A stretch of DNA of 64,000 bases from Myxococcus dinghuensis (GCF_024198235.1 NZ_JAKCFB010000002.1:310001-374000), one strand, 5' to 3'. Positions 48,586 through 57,062 are shown, numbered from the stretch's first letter. The notes: generated by a model not told the origin, from the sequence alone. Made by a program: numbers and translations.

Positions 48586-51500
48586 TCAGCGCCCCTGGAC
48601 TCGGGAGACCGGGCCGGGGGCGTCCGCCCGCGTCAGCGCGAGCACGTTGTCCCCGCGCTCGCGCTCGATGCGCAGGAAGAAGGGGTCCACGCCCACGTGT
48701 GTCGGCGGGGTGTCCACGACGAAGGACACCCGCACCGGCGCCTCCTGGAACCGGACCCGCGTCACCGCGAGCGGCGCCGCTCCCCCCGAGGGGAACCGGT
48801 CGAAGACGGCGACGTCGAGCTGCTCGTCCATGGGCAGCGCGACCTGCCGCCCGTCCCGCCGGGCGTGCTTCGCCGCCCGCACGCGCGCCTCCACGTCGAA
48901 GCGCCCGTCCGGGCGCGCGGTGACGGTGGCCGACTCCACGGCCAGGTCGTAGAGCACGACCTCCTTCAGCCACTGGTCGACGAGCGGGTGGTACCGGGCG
49001 GGGACCTCCTCGTGGAGCGCCGCGAGCAGGTCCAGCGACGTGGCGCCCCGCTCCGGCGCGTGCGCGCGCAACAGGCGCCGCAGCGCCGCGTCCAGCGCGT
49101 CCTCCCCCACCAGGTCGCGCAGCGCGTTCATCACCAGCGCGCCCTTGCGGTAGGCGAGGTACGACTGGCTCGTCACCTTGTAGAGGGCGGGCTCGACCTC
49201 CCGCGCCTCGGTGCGGTCGGACAGGTAGCGGTCCAGCTCGAACTCCAGCACCGCGTCCAGCGCCCGCTCGCCGCGCGCCTGCGCCAGCACGCGCTGCTCG
49301 GCGTACTTGGTGAGCGACTCCACCAGCATCGTCGCGCCCTCCACCTCCGCCGGGACGAGCTGGTGGCCCCACCACTGGTGCGCCACCTCGTGCGCGGTGC
49401 GGCGGAGCACCAGGTCCACGTCCTCGTCCGAGGACGCCGTGAGGAAGCCCCGGTCCTCCACGAAGAAGACGAGGTTGGGGGTCGCCAGCGCGCCGAAGCC
49501 CCAATAGGACGGAAGCTCCGCGATGCGCAGCGCCGCGTGGGGGTATGGGCCGTAGCGCGTCCCCATCACGTCGAGCGTGCGCGTGGACGCCTCCAGCATG
49601 CGCCGCACGTTCGAGGCGTGAGCCGGGTGGTGGTACACCTCCACGTCCACGGCCCCGTGCCGCACCTTCTCCACCGCGTACCGGGCGGACGCGAAGGCGA
49701 AGACGGGCGCCATGGGCCGCTCCATGACGTAGTGGAAGTGGCTGCGCCCGCCCTCCTTCCACTGGCGCCGCAGCGTCCCGGACGTCAGCGCCACCTGGTC
49801 CTCGGCCGTGGACACCGTCGCCTCGAAGGTGATGGCGGCGGGAGGGGGCTGCTGTCTCCCCGCGCCGCGCTCGTCCAGGGCCGGCATGCGCGGCGTCGGC
49901 GGCAGTCCCCGGGCCCGGCGCTCCACCGCGTCCCCCAGCTCGTACGTGTGGCGGTAGCCGATGGAGGGGAACGCCTCGTCGAACGAGAGGAACGAGCCGT
50001 TCTCCACCACGGACAGGTCGAAGCCGGAGGCGCGCACGCCCCGCTGCTCGCGCAGCACCTCGAACGCCAGCTCCGACCCGCCGCCCGGAGCCAGGGGCCG
50101 CTCCAACCGGAAGCGATACACGCCGAAGCGCCGGTCGTGCTCCACCAGCTCCGCGCCCCGGAGCGACACCATGGCGCTCCCCTGCCCCCGGGGTACGACG
50201 ACCCACACCGTGGCGAGGGGCTCCGGGGTCCGGTTCTCGAGCCGGTAGGTGCCCGCCACGCGGTAGCGCGCCTCGCCCGGGAACAGGTCCACCGAGGTCT
50301 GCACGCCGACGATGCTCGGCTGGGCCTCCGCCGCGTGGACCCGGAAGGTCCGCTCGTAGTCCGCGCGCCACGCCAGCCGCTCCTCGCGCGTCTCGTAGAC
50401 GTCCACCCCGTGGGTGTCGTGGAAGAGGACCCCACCCAGGCCCACGAACACCCCGGCGCAGAGCCCCGCGCCCACCAGTCCTCCACGCCCCCACTCGCGA
50501 GGCAGCGCGCGCAGGCGCTCCGTCAGGCGGGGGGACAGACCCCGCCGCCAGAGCCCCATCGTGACGAACGCCAGCACCCCCGCGAAGGCGCCCCAGTACG
50601 CCATGAAGGCGGAGAAGGACGCGGCCATGGGGCCGAAGCCGTTGAGGTCCGTGTGCGGCACCGGGGGCGCGCCCGCGTAGCGCAGCAACGGGTGCTCCAA
50701 GCCCATCGCCTCGCCCCGCTGGACGATGCCCCACAGGAACAGGCTCGCCACCATGCCGACATAGCGGTGGGGACACAGCGCCTGGAGGAGCAGCGTCGCC
50801 ACCGCGAAGAGCCCCAGCGGCAGGCCGCCGAGCCAGAGCAGCGACACGAAGAGCGCGGGCTCCGGACGCGCGCCTCCCTCGACGAGGGGATAGCCCCACC
50901 CCACCCCCGCCGCCAGGGCGACGAGCGCGACCACCAGGGCGAGCAGCGCCACGGCCTTGGCGAGGTAGAAGACGCGCCCCGGCGCGGGCGTCGCGTCCAG
51001 CAGCGCGTCGAAGCGCGTGGCGCGCTCGCGCCAGACCAACTCCGCGCCGAAGTAGATGACCGTCAGCGAGCCGAGGAGCATCAGCGGCTGCAGGAGGCAG
51101 CGCAGGAGCAGCCCCAGCGAGAGCACCTGGCGCGTGCCGTACTCACCGCCGTGGGCCGTGGCCACCAGCTCCATGCCCACGACGAACAGCCACAACGCCA
51201 GCAGCGCCAGCAACGGCCGGCTGCGCGCGAGGAACCCCAGCTCCAGGCGCAGCGCGGAGACGAACGCGGCGAGCCCCGGCGCCCCGGGCTCCACGCGGAC
51301 CGCCGCCACGACGGGCCCTCCCGCCGCGTCCCTCGCCTCCCCCTCCGCCCGGCGGCTCGCCCGGGGCGGCGCGCGGAAGGAGAAGCGCCAGGACACGAAC
51401 CCCAGCACCGCCACGGCGACGCCGAGCCACAGCAGCCGGTTCCACAGCAGGTGGCCACCGAGCACGAGCAGCCGGGTGGCCCGCTCGTCGTCCGTCCAGT

Positions 51501-52179
51501 AGCGCGTCTGCTCGAAGAAGGCGGACAGGCCGAACGGGTCGAGCAGCGCGGCCCGGGCCAGGGCCTCGGGGCGAGGGGGCGTGGAGCCCGCCATCAGCGG
51601 CGAGTTCCCCCACAGCGAGCCCACGAAGTACAGCCCGTAGACGAAGACGCCGCCCACGTAGCAGGCCAGGGTGCCGCGCACGAGCGCGGACACGGCGAAC
51701 AGCAGCGACGCGGCGAGCACCACGTTGGGCACCACCAGCACCGCGAAGGCCCACAGGTAGCGCGAGACGTGCAGCCCGTCGAGCCGCGCCGCGTCCACCG
51801 GGACCAGCCAGGGCGCCACCATCAACCCCACCGTCCCCACCGCGAGCACGGCCAGCGCCGCGAGGAGCGCCCCCGCGAAGCGCCCGAGGAGATAATCGCG
51901 CTTGGAGACGGAGGTGGTGAAGACCAGCTCCGTCATGCGGTGCTCGGCGTCGCGCTGCACCGTGTTGGCGCAGAACAGGCTGAGCACGAAGAGGGACACC
52001 AGGGACAAGAGCCCCAGCGACTGCGCCACGGTGTAGGGCGAGTTGACGGCCAGGTTGTCCGGCCCGTAGCCGGTGGCGACGAACACGCCGCCCAGCCAGA
52101 GGAAGATGCCAGCGGAGAGCAGGAAGGTGGCCTGGCGCGTCTGGTGACGCCACTCGAAGCCGATGATGCCCCGGAGCAT
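48586..52179 (-). CDS. ABC-2 type permease fused to M1-family aminopeptidase
   Basis: The 1197-aa protein carries two ABC-2 permease blocks of about six TMs each in residues 1-560 (FEWRHQTRQATFLLSAGIFLW, ELVFTTSVSKRDYLLGRFAG and ELVWRERATRFDALLDATPA). A C-terminal gluzincin domain holds HEVAHQWWGH with the downstream Glu in LVESLTKYAE (about residues 928-955), the M1 zinc site. The expected exopeptidase motif GxMEN is not obvious; SYWGFGALATPNL is in its place. It pairs with the ATPase gene 9 nt upstream in the same operon. The exporter plus periplasmic peptidase may process or expel peptides. Confidence 0.92.
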   Translation of the reverse strand: MLRGIIGFEWRHQTRQATFLLSAGIFLWLGGVFVATGYGPDNLAVNSPYTVAQSLGLLSLVSLFVLSLFCANTVQRDAEHRMTELVFTTSVSKRDYLLGRFAGALLAALAVLAVGTVGLMVAPWLVPVDAARLDGLHVSRYLWAFAVLVVPNVVLAASLLFAVSALVRGTLACYVGGVFVYGLYFVGSLWGNSPLMAGSTPPRPEALARAALLDPFGLSAFFEQTRYWTDDERATRLLVLGGHLLWNRLLWLGVAVAVLGFVSWRFSFRAPPRASRRAEGEARDAAGGPVVAAVRVEPGAPGLAAFVSALRLELGFLARSRPLLALLALWLFVVGMELVATAHGGEYGTRQVLSLGLLLRCLLQPLMLLGSLTVIYFGAELVWRERATRFDALLDATPAPGRVFYLAKAVALLALVVALVALAAGVGWGYPLVEGGARPEPALFVSLLWLGGLPLGLFAVATLLLQALCPHRYVGMVASLFLWGIVQRGEAMGLEHPLLRYAGAPPVPHTDLNGFGPMAASFSAFMAYWGAFAGVLAFVTMGLWRRGLSPRLTERLRALPREWGRGGLVGAGLCAGVFVGLGGVLFHDTHGVDVYETREERLAWRADYERTFRVHAAEAQPSIVGVQTSVDLFPGEARYRVAGTYRLENRTPEPLATVWVVVPRGQGSAMVSLRGAELVEHDRRFGVYRFRLERPLAPGGGSELAFEVLREQRGVRASGFDLSVVENGSFLSFDEAFPSIGYRHTYELGDAVERRARGLPPTPRMPALDERGAGRQQPPPAAITFEATVSTAEDQVALTSGTLRRQWKEGGRSHFHYVMERPMAPVFAFASARYAVEKVRHGAVDVEVYHHPAHASNVRRMLEASTRTLDVMGTRYGPYPHAALRIAELPSYWGFGALATPNLVFFVEDRGFLTASSDEDVDLVLRRTAHEVAHQWWGHQLVPAEVEGATMLVESLTKYAEQRVLAQARGERALDAVLEFELDRYLSDRTEAREVEPALYKVTSQSYLAYRKGALVMNALRDLVGEDALDAALRRLLRAHAPERGATSLDLLAALHEEVPARYHPLVDQWLKEVVLYDLAVESATVTARPDGRFDVEARVRAAKHARRDGRQVALPMDEQLDVAVFDRFPSGGAAPLAVTRVRFQEAPVRVSFVVDTPPTHVGVDPFFLRIERERGDNVLALTRADAPGPVSRVQGR

Positions 52180-52188
52180 GGACGTCCC

Positions 52189-53064
52189 TCAGGCCGCGCG
52201 CCGCCCGGACAGGGCGCTGAAGTAGACGTCCTCCAGGTCCGGCGCCACCGGCTCGAACCCGTCCTCCGGCCGCGCGTCCGCGAGGACGTGGAGGCGCGTG
52301 CGGCCCGCGTGCAGCCGCTCGGAGAGCACCGGCAGCGAGGCGCGGTAGCCCGGCACCGCCGCCTTCTCCACCGTCTTGCGCCACACCCGCCCCTCCAGCC
52401 CGTCCACGAGCCGCTGGGGTTCGCCCTCGCACAGCACGCGCCCCTGGGACAGCACGGCCATGCGCGAGCACAACTGGCGCACGTCCTCCACGATGTGCGT
52501 CGACAGCAGGACGACGACCTGCTCGCCCACCTCGCTCAACAGGTTGTGGAAGCGCTGGCGCTCCTCCGGGTCCAGCCCTGCGGTGGGCTCGTCCACGACG
52601 AGCAGCCGCGGCGCGCCCAACAGCGCCTGGGCGATGCCGAAGCGCTGCCGCATCCCCCCGGAGAAGCCGCTCACCGCCTGCTTCCGGTGGGGATGGAGGT
52701 GGGTCTGGTGCAGCAGCGCGTCCACCTGCTCGCGGCGCGCGCGCGCGTCCGTCAGCCCCTTGAGCAGCGCCAGGTGGTCCAGCAGGTCCACGGCGGACAC
52801 GCCCGGGTACACGCCGAAGTCCTGGGGCAGGTAGCCCAGGTGTCGGCGGTGGACCTGCGGGGAGGCCAGCACGTCGACGCCATCGAACGTCACCTGCCCC
52901 GCGTCCGGCGCCTGCAGCGTGGCGAGGATGCGCATGAGCGTGGACTTGCCGGCGCCGTTCGGCCCGAGCAGGCCGAACAGCCCCCGGTCGATGTTCAGGT
53001 CGATGCCCTGGAGGGCCTTCACCCCGTTGGGGTAGGTCTTCGAGACGCCAGCGATGTGGAGCAC
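52189..53064 (-). CDS. ABC transporter ATP-binding protein
   Basis: The 291-aa protein has Walker A GPNGAGKST, the Q-loop LGYLPQDFG, the signature FSGGMRQRFGIAQALLG, Walker B LLVVDEPTAGLD and the switch His in LLSTHIVED. This is a drug/ABC-2-exporter type NBD. It is the first gene of a two-gene operon with the permease/aminopeptidase fusion (9-nt gap) and energises it. The C-terminal 70 residues are an extension with regulatory potential. Confidence 0.95.
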   Translation of the reverse strand: MLHIAGVSKTYPNGVKALQGIDLNIDRGLFGLLGPNGAGKSTLMRILATLQAPDAGQVTFDGVDVLASPQVHRRHLGYLPQDFGVYPGVSAVDLLDHLALLKGLTDARARREQVDALLHQTHLHPHRKQAVSGFSGGMRQRFGIAQALLGAPRLLVVDEPTAGLDPEERQRFHNLLSEVGEQVVVLLSTHIVEDVRQLCSRMAVLSQGRVLCEGEPQRLVDGLEGRVWRKTVEKAAVPGYRASLPVLSERLHAGRTRLHVLADARPEDGFEPVAPDLEDVYFSALSGRRAA

Positions 53065-53103
53065 GGGGAGGCTACGCCCCTGCCTCGCCGCCGATTGCGC
53101 GCC

Positions 53104-53310
53104 TCAGTCGATGGCGCGGACGTTCGAGGCCTGCAGGCCCTTGGGGCCCTTCTGCACGTCGAACTCCACCTTCTGGCCATCCCGCAGGGTGCGGTGCCCC
53201 TCCGCCACGATGGCGGTGTGGTGGCAGAACACGTCTGGACCGCCGTCATCCTGGGCCAGGAACCCGAAGCCCTTCGAATCGTTGAACCACTTCACGGTAC
53301 CCGTCGCCAT
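53104..53310 (-). CDS. Cold-shock protein (CspA family), copy 1
   Basis: The 68-aa single cold-shock domain has RNP1 KGFGFLAQ and RNP2 DVFCHHTAI. It binds single-stranded RNA/DNA and melts mRNA structure. It is about 82% identical to the second copy at 53780. The ATG follows GGAGG at 10 nt (CGGAGGAAGCCGCGT). A promoter and 5'-UTR hairpin lie at 53343-53406. Confidence 0.95.
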   Translation of the reverse strand: MATGTVKWFNDSKGFGFLAQDDGGPDVFCHHTAIVAEGHRTLRDGQKVEFDVQKGPKGLQASNVRAID

Positions 53311-53342
53311 ACGCGGCTTCCTCCGTCGCGAGCCATCGTGGT

Positions 53343-53406
53343 CGCCTCAGGCCCGCATGCGCGGGCGTGGGCCCAGTGCCTAGCGTGGTCGGGGAACCCC
53401 TGTCGA
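53343..53406 (-). promoter_or_regulatory. Promoter and 5'-UTR hairpin of csp copy 1
   Basis: On the minus strand: -35 TCGACA (53401-53406), 17 nt, -10-like CTAGGC (53378-53383), then the hairpin GCCCGC-ATGC-GCGGGC (53351-53366) and CTGAGGCG (53343-53350). The predicted transcript would begin at or just before the hairpin. The same order recurs upstream of csp copy 2. Confidence 0.55.
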
Positions 53407-53468
53407 CGGCCTGCGCCCCGGACTATCCACGGGTGAGCGATTGCCCCGGGAAGGCCCGGATACGACGA

Positions 53469-53497
53469 GGCCCACCACGACGTCGACGTGGTGGGCC
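53469..53497 (-). terminator. Terminator hairpin after the small basic-protein gene
   Basis: GGCCCACCACG (53469-53479) and CGTGGTGGGCC (53487-53497) form a perfect 11-bp stem with a 7-nt loop, 25 nt past the stop at 53523. Confidence 0.65.
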
Positions 53498-53522
53498 CAG
53501 ACAACCCTCAGGGAAGCCCCGC

Positions 53523-53705
53523 TCAGTACTCAATCTGAGGCTGGGGGCCAGGGATGATGTCGGCGATGTCCGGGTCCACATCTCCCGGCTGGCGCTGGGG
53601 CTTTTCCGCCTTGGCCCGCTTGCGCTCCTCGCGCTTGGCGTCCTTCTCCTGCTGATGCTGCTTTCGCGCCTGCTCCTTCTGGCGCTTCGTCGACCTTCCT
53701 TGCAT
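53523..53705 (-). CDS. Small highly charged protein (60 aa), function unknown
   Basis: The ATG at 53705 is preceded by GGAGGGAGG, a very strong ribosome-binding site. The first 35 residues are a Lys/Arg/Gln/Glu-rich helix (STKRQKEQARKQHQQEKDAK); the tail is acidic and Pro-rich (DVDPDIADIIPGPQPQIEY). It lies between two cold-shock genes on the same strand, so it may be expressed with them by read-through. An RNA- or ribosome-associated role is only a guess. The family is not recognised. Confidence 0.7.
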   Translation of the reverse strand: MQGRSTKRQKEQARKQHQQEKDAKREERKRAKAEKPQRQPGDVDPDIADIIPGPQPQIEY

Positions 53706-53729
53706 GTCGCCTCCCTCCTGAAAGCAAAC

Positions 53730-53757
53730 GGCCCGGCCCCTGGACAGAGACCGGGCC
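53730..53757 (-). terminator. Rho-independent terminator of csp copy 2
   Basis: GGCCCGG (53730-53736) and CCGGGCC (53751-53757) pair across a 14-nt loop. On the minus strand the stem is followed by GTTTGCTTTC, a T-rich tail that is rare here and supports a true intrinsic terminator 22 nt after the csp stop. Confidence 0.65.
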
Positions 53758-53779
53758 ACGGGCTGCTGGAGCGACCCGC

Positions 53780-53986
53780 TCAGCCGACCGGACGGACGTT
53801 CGACGCCTGCAGGCCCTTGGGGCCCTTCTGCACGTCGAACTCCACCTTCTGGCCCTCGGCCAGGGTCCGGAACCCGTCCGCCTGGATGGCGGTGTGGTGG
53901 CAGAACACGTCAGGGCCGCCATTGTCCTGCGCGATGAAGCCAAAGCCCTTCGCGTCGTTGAACCACTTCACGGTACCAGTCGCCAT
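53780..53986 (-). CDS. Cold-shock protein (CspA family), copy 2
   Basis: The 68-aa cold-shock domain has RNP1 KGFGFIAQ and RNP2 DVFCHHTAI. The start at 53986 gives the standard [10 protein letters not shown]-terminus and is preceded by AAGAAAGAAGA. It forms a tandem pair with copy 1, separated by the 60-aa basic-protein gene, which suggests gene duplication. It has its own promoter, 5' hairpin and terminator. Confidence 0.95.
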   Translation of the reverse strand: MATGTVKWFNDAKGFGFIAQDNGGPDVFCHHTAIQADGFRTLAEGQKVEFDVQKGPKGLQASNVRPVG

Positions 53987-54016
53987 ATGCGTCTTCTTTC
54001 TTCCGCGGCATGAGGC

Positions 54017-54077
54017 CGCCTCAGGTCCCAAACGCGGGACCAGGACAGCCTCTAACCTGACAAGGGGCCCCTGTCGA
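54017..54077 (-). promoter_or_regulatory. Promoter and 5'-UTR hairpin of csp copy 2
   Basis: On the minus strand: -35 TCGACA (54072-54077), 16 nt, -10-like TTAGAG (54050-54055), then the hairpin GGTCCC-AAACGC-GGGACC (54024-54041) and CTGAGGCG (54017-54024). TCGACAGGGG and CTGAGGCG are identical in the csp copy 1 leader. The stretch from 54078 to 54316 beyond this promoter shows no gene or clear element. Confidence 0.55.
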
Positions 54078-54316
54078 TCACGAGGGCCTCAAAAATCCGC
54101 CCGACCCGCCTCCGGCGAAGAGAACTCCCAGGCCCGGCGAACAATTCTCGCCTCAATCTAACGGCAGTCTGGTCATGCCGCCGCCCCTCTGGCGACCTGT
54201 CCCGCTATCCAGGATCCTCCCGGAGCGCCTGCTCGGATGCCCTCCGGACGGACGGGCGGGGCCCCCCTGGGACTCGAATCCCGAGTACGACCCGGGGTGA
54301 CGACGCGTGTGCGTCC

Positions 54317-54343
54317 CCCGGGGCCCCCCGGACGGGCCCCGGG
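54317..54343 (-). terminator. Very GC-rich terminator hairpin after the TetR-like gene
   Basis: CCCGGGGCCC (54317-54326) and GGGCCCCGGG (54334-54343) form a perfect 10-bp stem with a 7-nt loop, starting 10 nt beyond the stop at 54354. Confidence 0.55.
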
Positions 54344-54353
54344 TGTCCACCAC

Positions 54354-54677
54354 TCAACCCCGGACCCGCCCCTCGGGGCGGCGGACGCGGCCTGGCGCGG
54401 CGCGCGACCCCGGGGCGGGCCCGGCGGTGACGGGGCGGGCCCGCCGCTCGAGCGACAGGGCCTCCAGGAGGCCTCGCTTGCCGCCGAAGTGGTAGCGCGG
54501 CGCCCCCCGGCCCACCCGGGCGCGGCGGGCGACGGCCTCCAGCGTCAGCGCCTCCAGCCCCTCCTCCTGGACGAGCCGCCGCGCCACGCGCAGCAGCCGC
54601 GCGCGCGTGCCCTCCGCGACGCGCGCGCACGGCGGCGCGACGATGAGGTCGAACCACGGCCACCCCAGCATCAGCAT
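54354..54677 (-). CDS. Short TetR-like DNA-binding protein (HTH domain only)
   Basis: The start at 54677 (MLMLGWPWFDLIVAPP) is preceded by AAGGGGG and gives 107 aa. Residues about 28-80 are a clear TetR helix-turn-helix (RLLRVARRLVQEEGLEALTL, then EAVARRARVGRGAPRYHFGGKRGLLEAL). The ligand-binding domain of normal TetR proteins (another 120 residues) is missing, replaced by an Arg/Pro/Ala-rich tail. A hairpin directly follows the stop, so the short form may be the real gene end. It is divergent from the MocR gene. It may be a truncated remnant or a trans-acting small repressor. Confidence 0.6.
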   Translation of the reverse strand: MLMLGWPWFDLIVAPPCARVAEGTRARLLRVARRLVQEEGLEALTLEAVARRARVGRGAPRYHFGGKRGLLEALSLERRARPVTAGPAPGSRAAPGRVRRPEGRVRG

Positions 54678-54876
54678 GACGTTCCCCCTTCCGGGACGTG
54701 GATGGGCCCACCCGCGCCGGATGCGCTCGCGCGCCGCGTCGGCCCTGTGACGGCCCGGTCCTACGTCGCTTGCCCGTGTTTCCAACAGTGATGGCTCGTG
54801 ATTCCGGACATCACCGGGGAAAATCTCCATCCGAGGCCATTCCCAGCGATGGGGGGCCCATGGAAAGAAGCCACCG

Positions 54877-56409
54877 GTGAGCCCACCCCCGGCCTCCTCC
54901 CCGCGTCGACGGCGCGGACGCAAGCGCCCCTCCGTCATGGCGGCCACGTCCCTGGTGCTGGACCCGCGCGCGGGCGCGTCGCTCCAGGCGCAGTTGGCGG
55001 AGGCGCTGCGGTCGGCCATCACCGCGGGGCGGCTCGCGGCGGGCACGCGGCTGTTGTCGACGCGCGCGCTCGCCGAGCAGTTGGACCTGTCACGCAACAC
55101 CGTGCTCAACGCGTACTCGCGGCTGCTGTCCGAGGGCTACCTGGTCGGACAGCTCGGCTCCGGCACGTACGTGGCGCGGGAGCTGCCGGAGCGGCTGCAC
55201 ACGACGCGGCGCGCGCGGCCTTCGCGCGCGAGCACGGCGCCGTCCACGCCGGACCTGTCCCGGCGCGCGCGCGCCCTCACCCAGTTGCCGGACCTGCGCA
55301 TCGTCGCGCCGGGCATCGCCCCGAGCCAGATGGCCTTCCGCATGGGGACGCCCGCGGTGGACGCCTTCCCGAGCGACCTGTGGGGCCGGCTGCTGCACAC
55401 GCGCTGGCGGCGCTCGTGGGGCGACCTGCTCGGCCGCGCCGAGCCCGCGGGCCATCCGCCCTTGCGGCGCGCGGTGGCGGACTACCTGGCCACCTCCCGT
55501 GGGGTGCGGTGCGTCCCGGAGCAGGTCCTCATCGTCAATGGCGCGCAGCAGGCGATGAGCCTCGCGGCGCAGGTGCTGCTCGACCCCGGCGAGCCCGCGT
55601 GGGTGGAGGACCCGGGCTACTTCGCCGGCCGGGGGGCGCTCGTCGCCGCGGGCGCCACGCTCGTGCCGGTGCCGGTGGACGCGCACGGGCTGGACGTGGA
55701 GGCCGGGATGCGGCTCGCGCCCGCCGCGCGGCTGGCCGTCGTCACGCCCGCGCACCAGTTCCCGCTCGGCGTGGCCATGGACGAGGCGCGGCGGCGGGCG
55801 CTCCTGGACTGGGCCACCCGGGCCAACGCGTGGATCGTCGAGGACGACTACGACAGCGAGTTCCACTACGTGGGCCGCCCACAGCAGGCGTTGCAGGGGT
55901 TCGCGCCGGACGCGCGCGTCATCTACATCGGCACCTTCAGCAAGGTGGTGTCCCCCGCGCTGCGGGTGGGCTACCTGGTGGTGCCCGAGCCGCTGGTGGA
56001 GGCCTTCACCGCCGCGCGCCGCTTCGCGGACGGGCACACGCCGGTGACGGAGCAGGCGGTGCTGGCGGACTTCATCACCGAGGGCCACTTCAGCCGCCAC
56101 GTGCGCCGCATGCGCGTGCTGTACGGCCAGCGGCAGGAGCTGCTGCTGGACTGCGCCAGGCGCGAGCTCACCAGCCAGCTTGCGCTCTCGCCGCTGCACA
56201 CCGGCATGCACCTGGTGGGCTGGCTGCCCGGCGGCGTGGACGACCGCGCCGCCGCCGAGCAGGCCGTGCGGGCGGGGGTGATGACGATGCCGCTGTCGTC
56301 CTTCCGGGTCCGGAGCACGGGCCAGGGCGCGCTGCTGCTGGGCTACGCCGGGGTGCCCGAGGCGCAGATTCGCGAGGGCGTGCGGCTGCTCGCGCGGGCC
56401 CTGCGCTGA
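54877..56409 (+). CDS. MocR/PdxR-type regulator (GntR HTH fused to aminotransferase-like domain)
   Basis: The 510-aa protein has a GntR winged helix at residues about 30-100 (AQLAEALRSAITAGRLAAGT, TRALAEQLDLSRNTVLNAYS, LVGQLGSGTYVA). A fold-type I aminotransferase domain follows with the PLP Lys in YIGTFSKVVSPALRVGYLV. Members bind PLP or aminated ligands and control vitamin B6, GABA or taurine genes. The GTG at 54877 has GGAAAGAAG upstream; ATG at 54937 is an alternative. The AhpD-like gene 130 nt downstream is a probable target. Confidence 0.9.
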   Translation: MSPPPASSPRRRRGRKRPSVMAATSLVLDPRAGASLQAQLAEALRSAITAGRLAAGTRLLSTRALAEQLDLSRNTVLNAYSRLLSEGYLVGQLGSGTYVARELPERLHTTRRARPSRASTAPSTPDLSRRARALTQLPDLRIVAPGIAPSQMAFRMGTPAVDAFPSDLWGRLLHTRWRRSWGDLLGRAEPAGHPPLRRAVADYLATSRGVRCVPEQVLIVNGAQQAMSLAAQVLLDPGEPAWVEDPGYFAGRGALVAAGATLVPVPVDAHGLDVEAGMRLAPAARLAVVTPAHQFPLGVAMDEARRRALLDWATRANAWIVEDDYDSEFHYVGRPQQALQGFAPDARVIYIGTFSKVVSPALRVGYLVVPEPLVEAFTAARRFADGHTPVTEQAVLADFITEGHFSRHVRRMRVLYGQRQELLLDCARRELTSQLALSPLHTGMHLVGWLPGGVDDRAAAEQAVRAGVMTMPLSSFRVRSTGQGALLLGYAGVPEAQIREGVRLLARALR

Positions 56410-56539
56410 GGCCCGTGGGAAGTGGCCCCGAGTGGCCCCAATCCCCGACGTGGAAGTGGCCCTCGCGCCCGCGGGCGGGCCCGGTTACTTCACGGGCCAG
56501 ACGAGAGACCCCGCGGGCCTCCCGCGAAAGGACAGGACC

Positions 56540-57016
56540 ATGGAATCGCAGCGCTTCGACGTCACGAAGGTCGCCCCCGGCATCTACTCCGCCCTGCTCG
56601 GCCTGGAGAAGTACCTGCACCAGTGCGGCCTGGAGGAGCGGCTGCTGCACCTCGTCAAGCTGCGCGCGTCGCAGCTCAACGGCTGCGCCTACTGCATCGA
56701 CATGCACTGGAAGGACCTGCGCGCGCTGGGCGAGTCCGAGCAGCGGCTGTACGGCCTGGACGCATGGGAGGAGAGCCCCTACTACACGGACCGGGAGCGG
56801 GCGACCCTGGCGTGGACGGAGGCCGTCACGCGGCTGACGGAGGGCCACGTGTCCCAGGCCGTGTACCAGCAGGTGCGCCCCCACTTCACGGACAAGGAGC
56901 TGGCGGACCTGACGGCGGCCGTCGCCACCATCAACGCGTGGAACCGGATGGCCATCGCGGCGCGGGTGCTGCCGGGCACCTACCAGCCGCCCAAGGCCGC
57001 GCAGAAGGCGGGCTGA
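56540..57016 (+). CDS. Carboxymuconolactone decarboxylase/AhpD-family protein
   Basis: The 158-aa protein has the AhpD-like redox motif NGCAYCIDMHWKDLR (Cys-x-x-Cys and His) with the helical fold features YSALLGLEKYLHQCGLEERLLHLVKLRASQ and AAVATINAWNRMAIAARV. Such proteins act as alkylhydroperoxidase-like reductases. The start at 56540 is set by AAGGA 7 nt upstream. Its position after a MocR regulator recurs in other bacteria, which suggests regulation by that protein. Confidence 0.9.
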   Translation: MESQRFDVTKVAPGIYSALLGLEKYLHQCGLEERLLHLVKLRASQLNGCAYCIDMHWKDLRALGESEQRLYGLDAWEESPYYTDRERATLAWTEAVTRLTEGHVSQAVYQQVRPHFTDKELADLTAAVATINAWNRMAIAARVLPGTYQPPKAAQKAG

Positions 57017-57062
57017 GGCGGAGTCGACGCGCCTCGCGCGGCGCACTAACGTCCCGCGCACC

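Noticed and set aside
46589..50899. A minus-strand open frame of more than 1400 codons across the WYL, fadD and M1 genes
   Set aside because: It is antisense to fadD and shifted against the M1 fusion; the sequence is Arg/Ala/Gly-rich without motifs. Long shadow frames are normal at this GC content.
48697..53436. A plus-strand open frame of nearly 1600 codons antisense to the ABC/M1 operon
   Set aside because: The translation is His/Arg/Gln-rich with no domains, while the minus-strand genes show complete catalytic motifs.
54260..54290. Sequence resembling a tRNA T-arm (GGACTCGAATCCC)
   Set aside because: The stem gives only four pairs around a six-base loop, and no acceptor, D or anticodon arm could be built on either strand.
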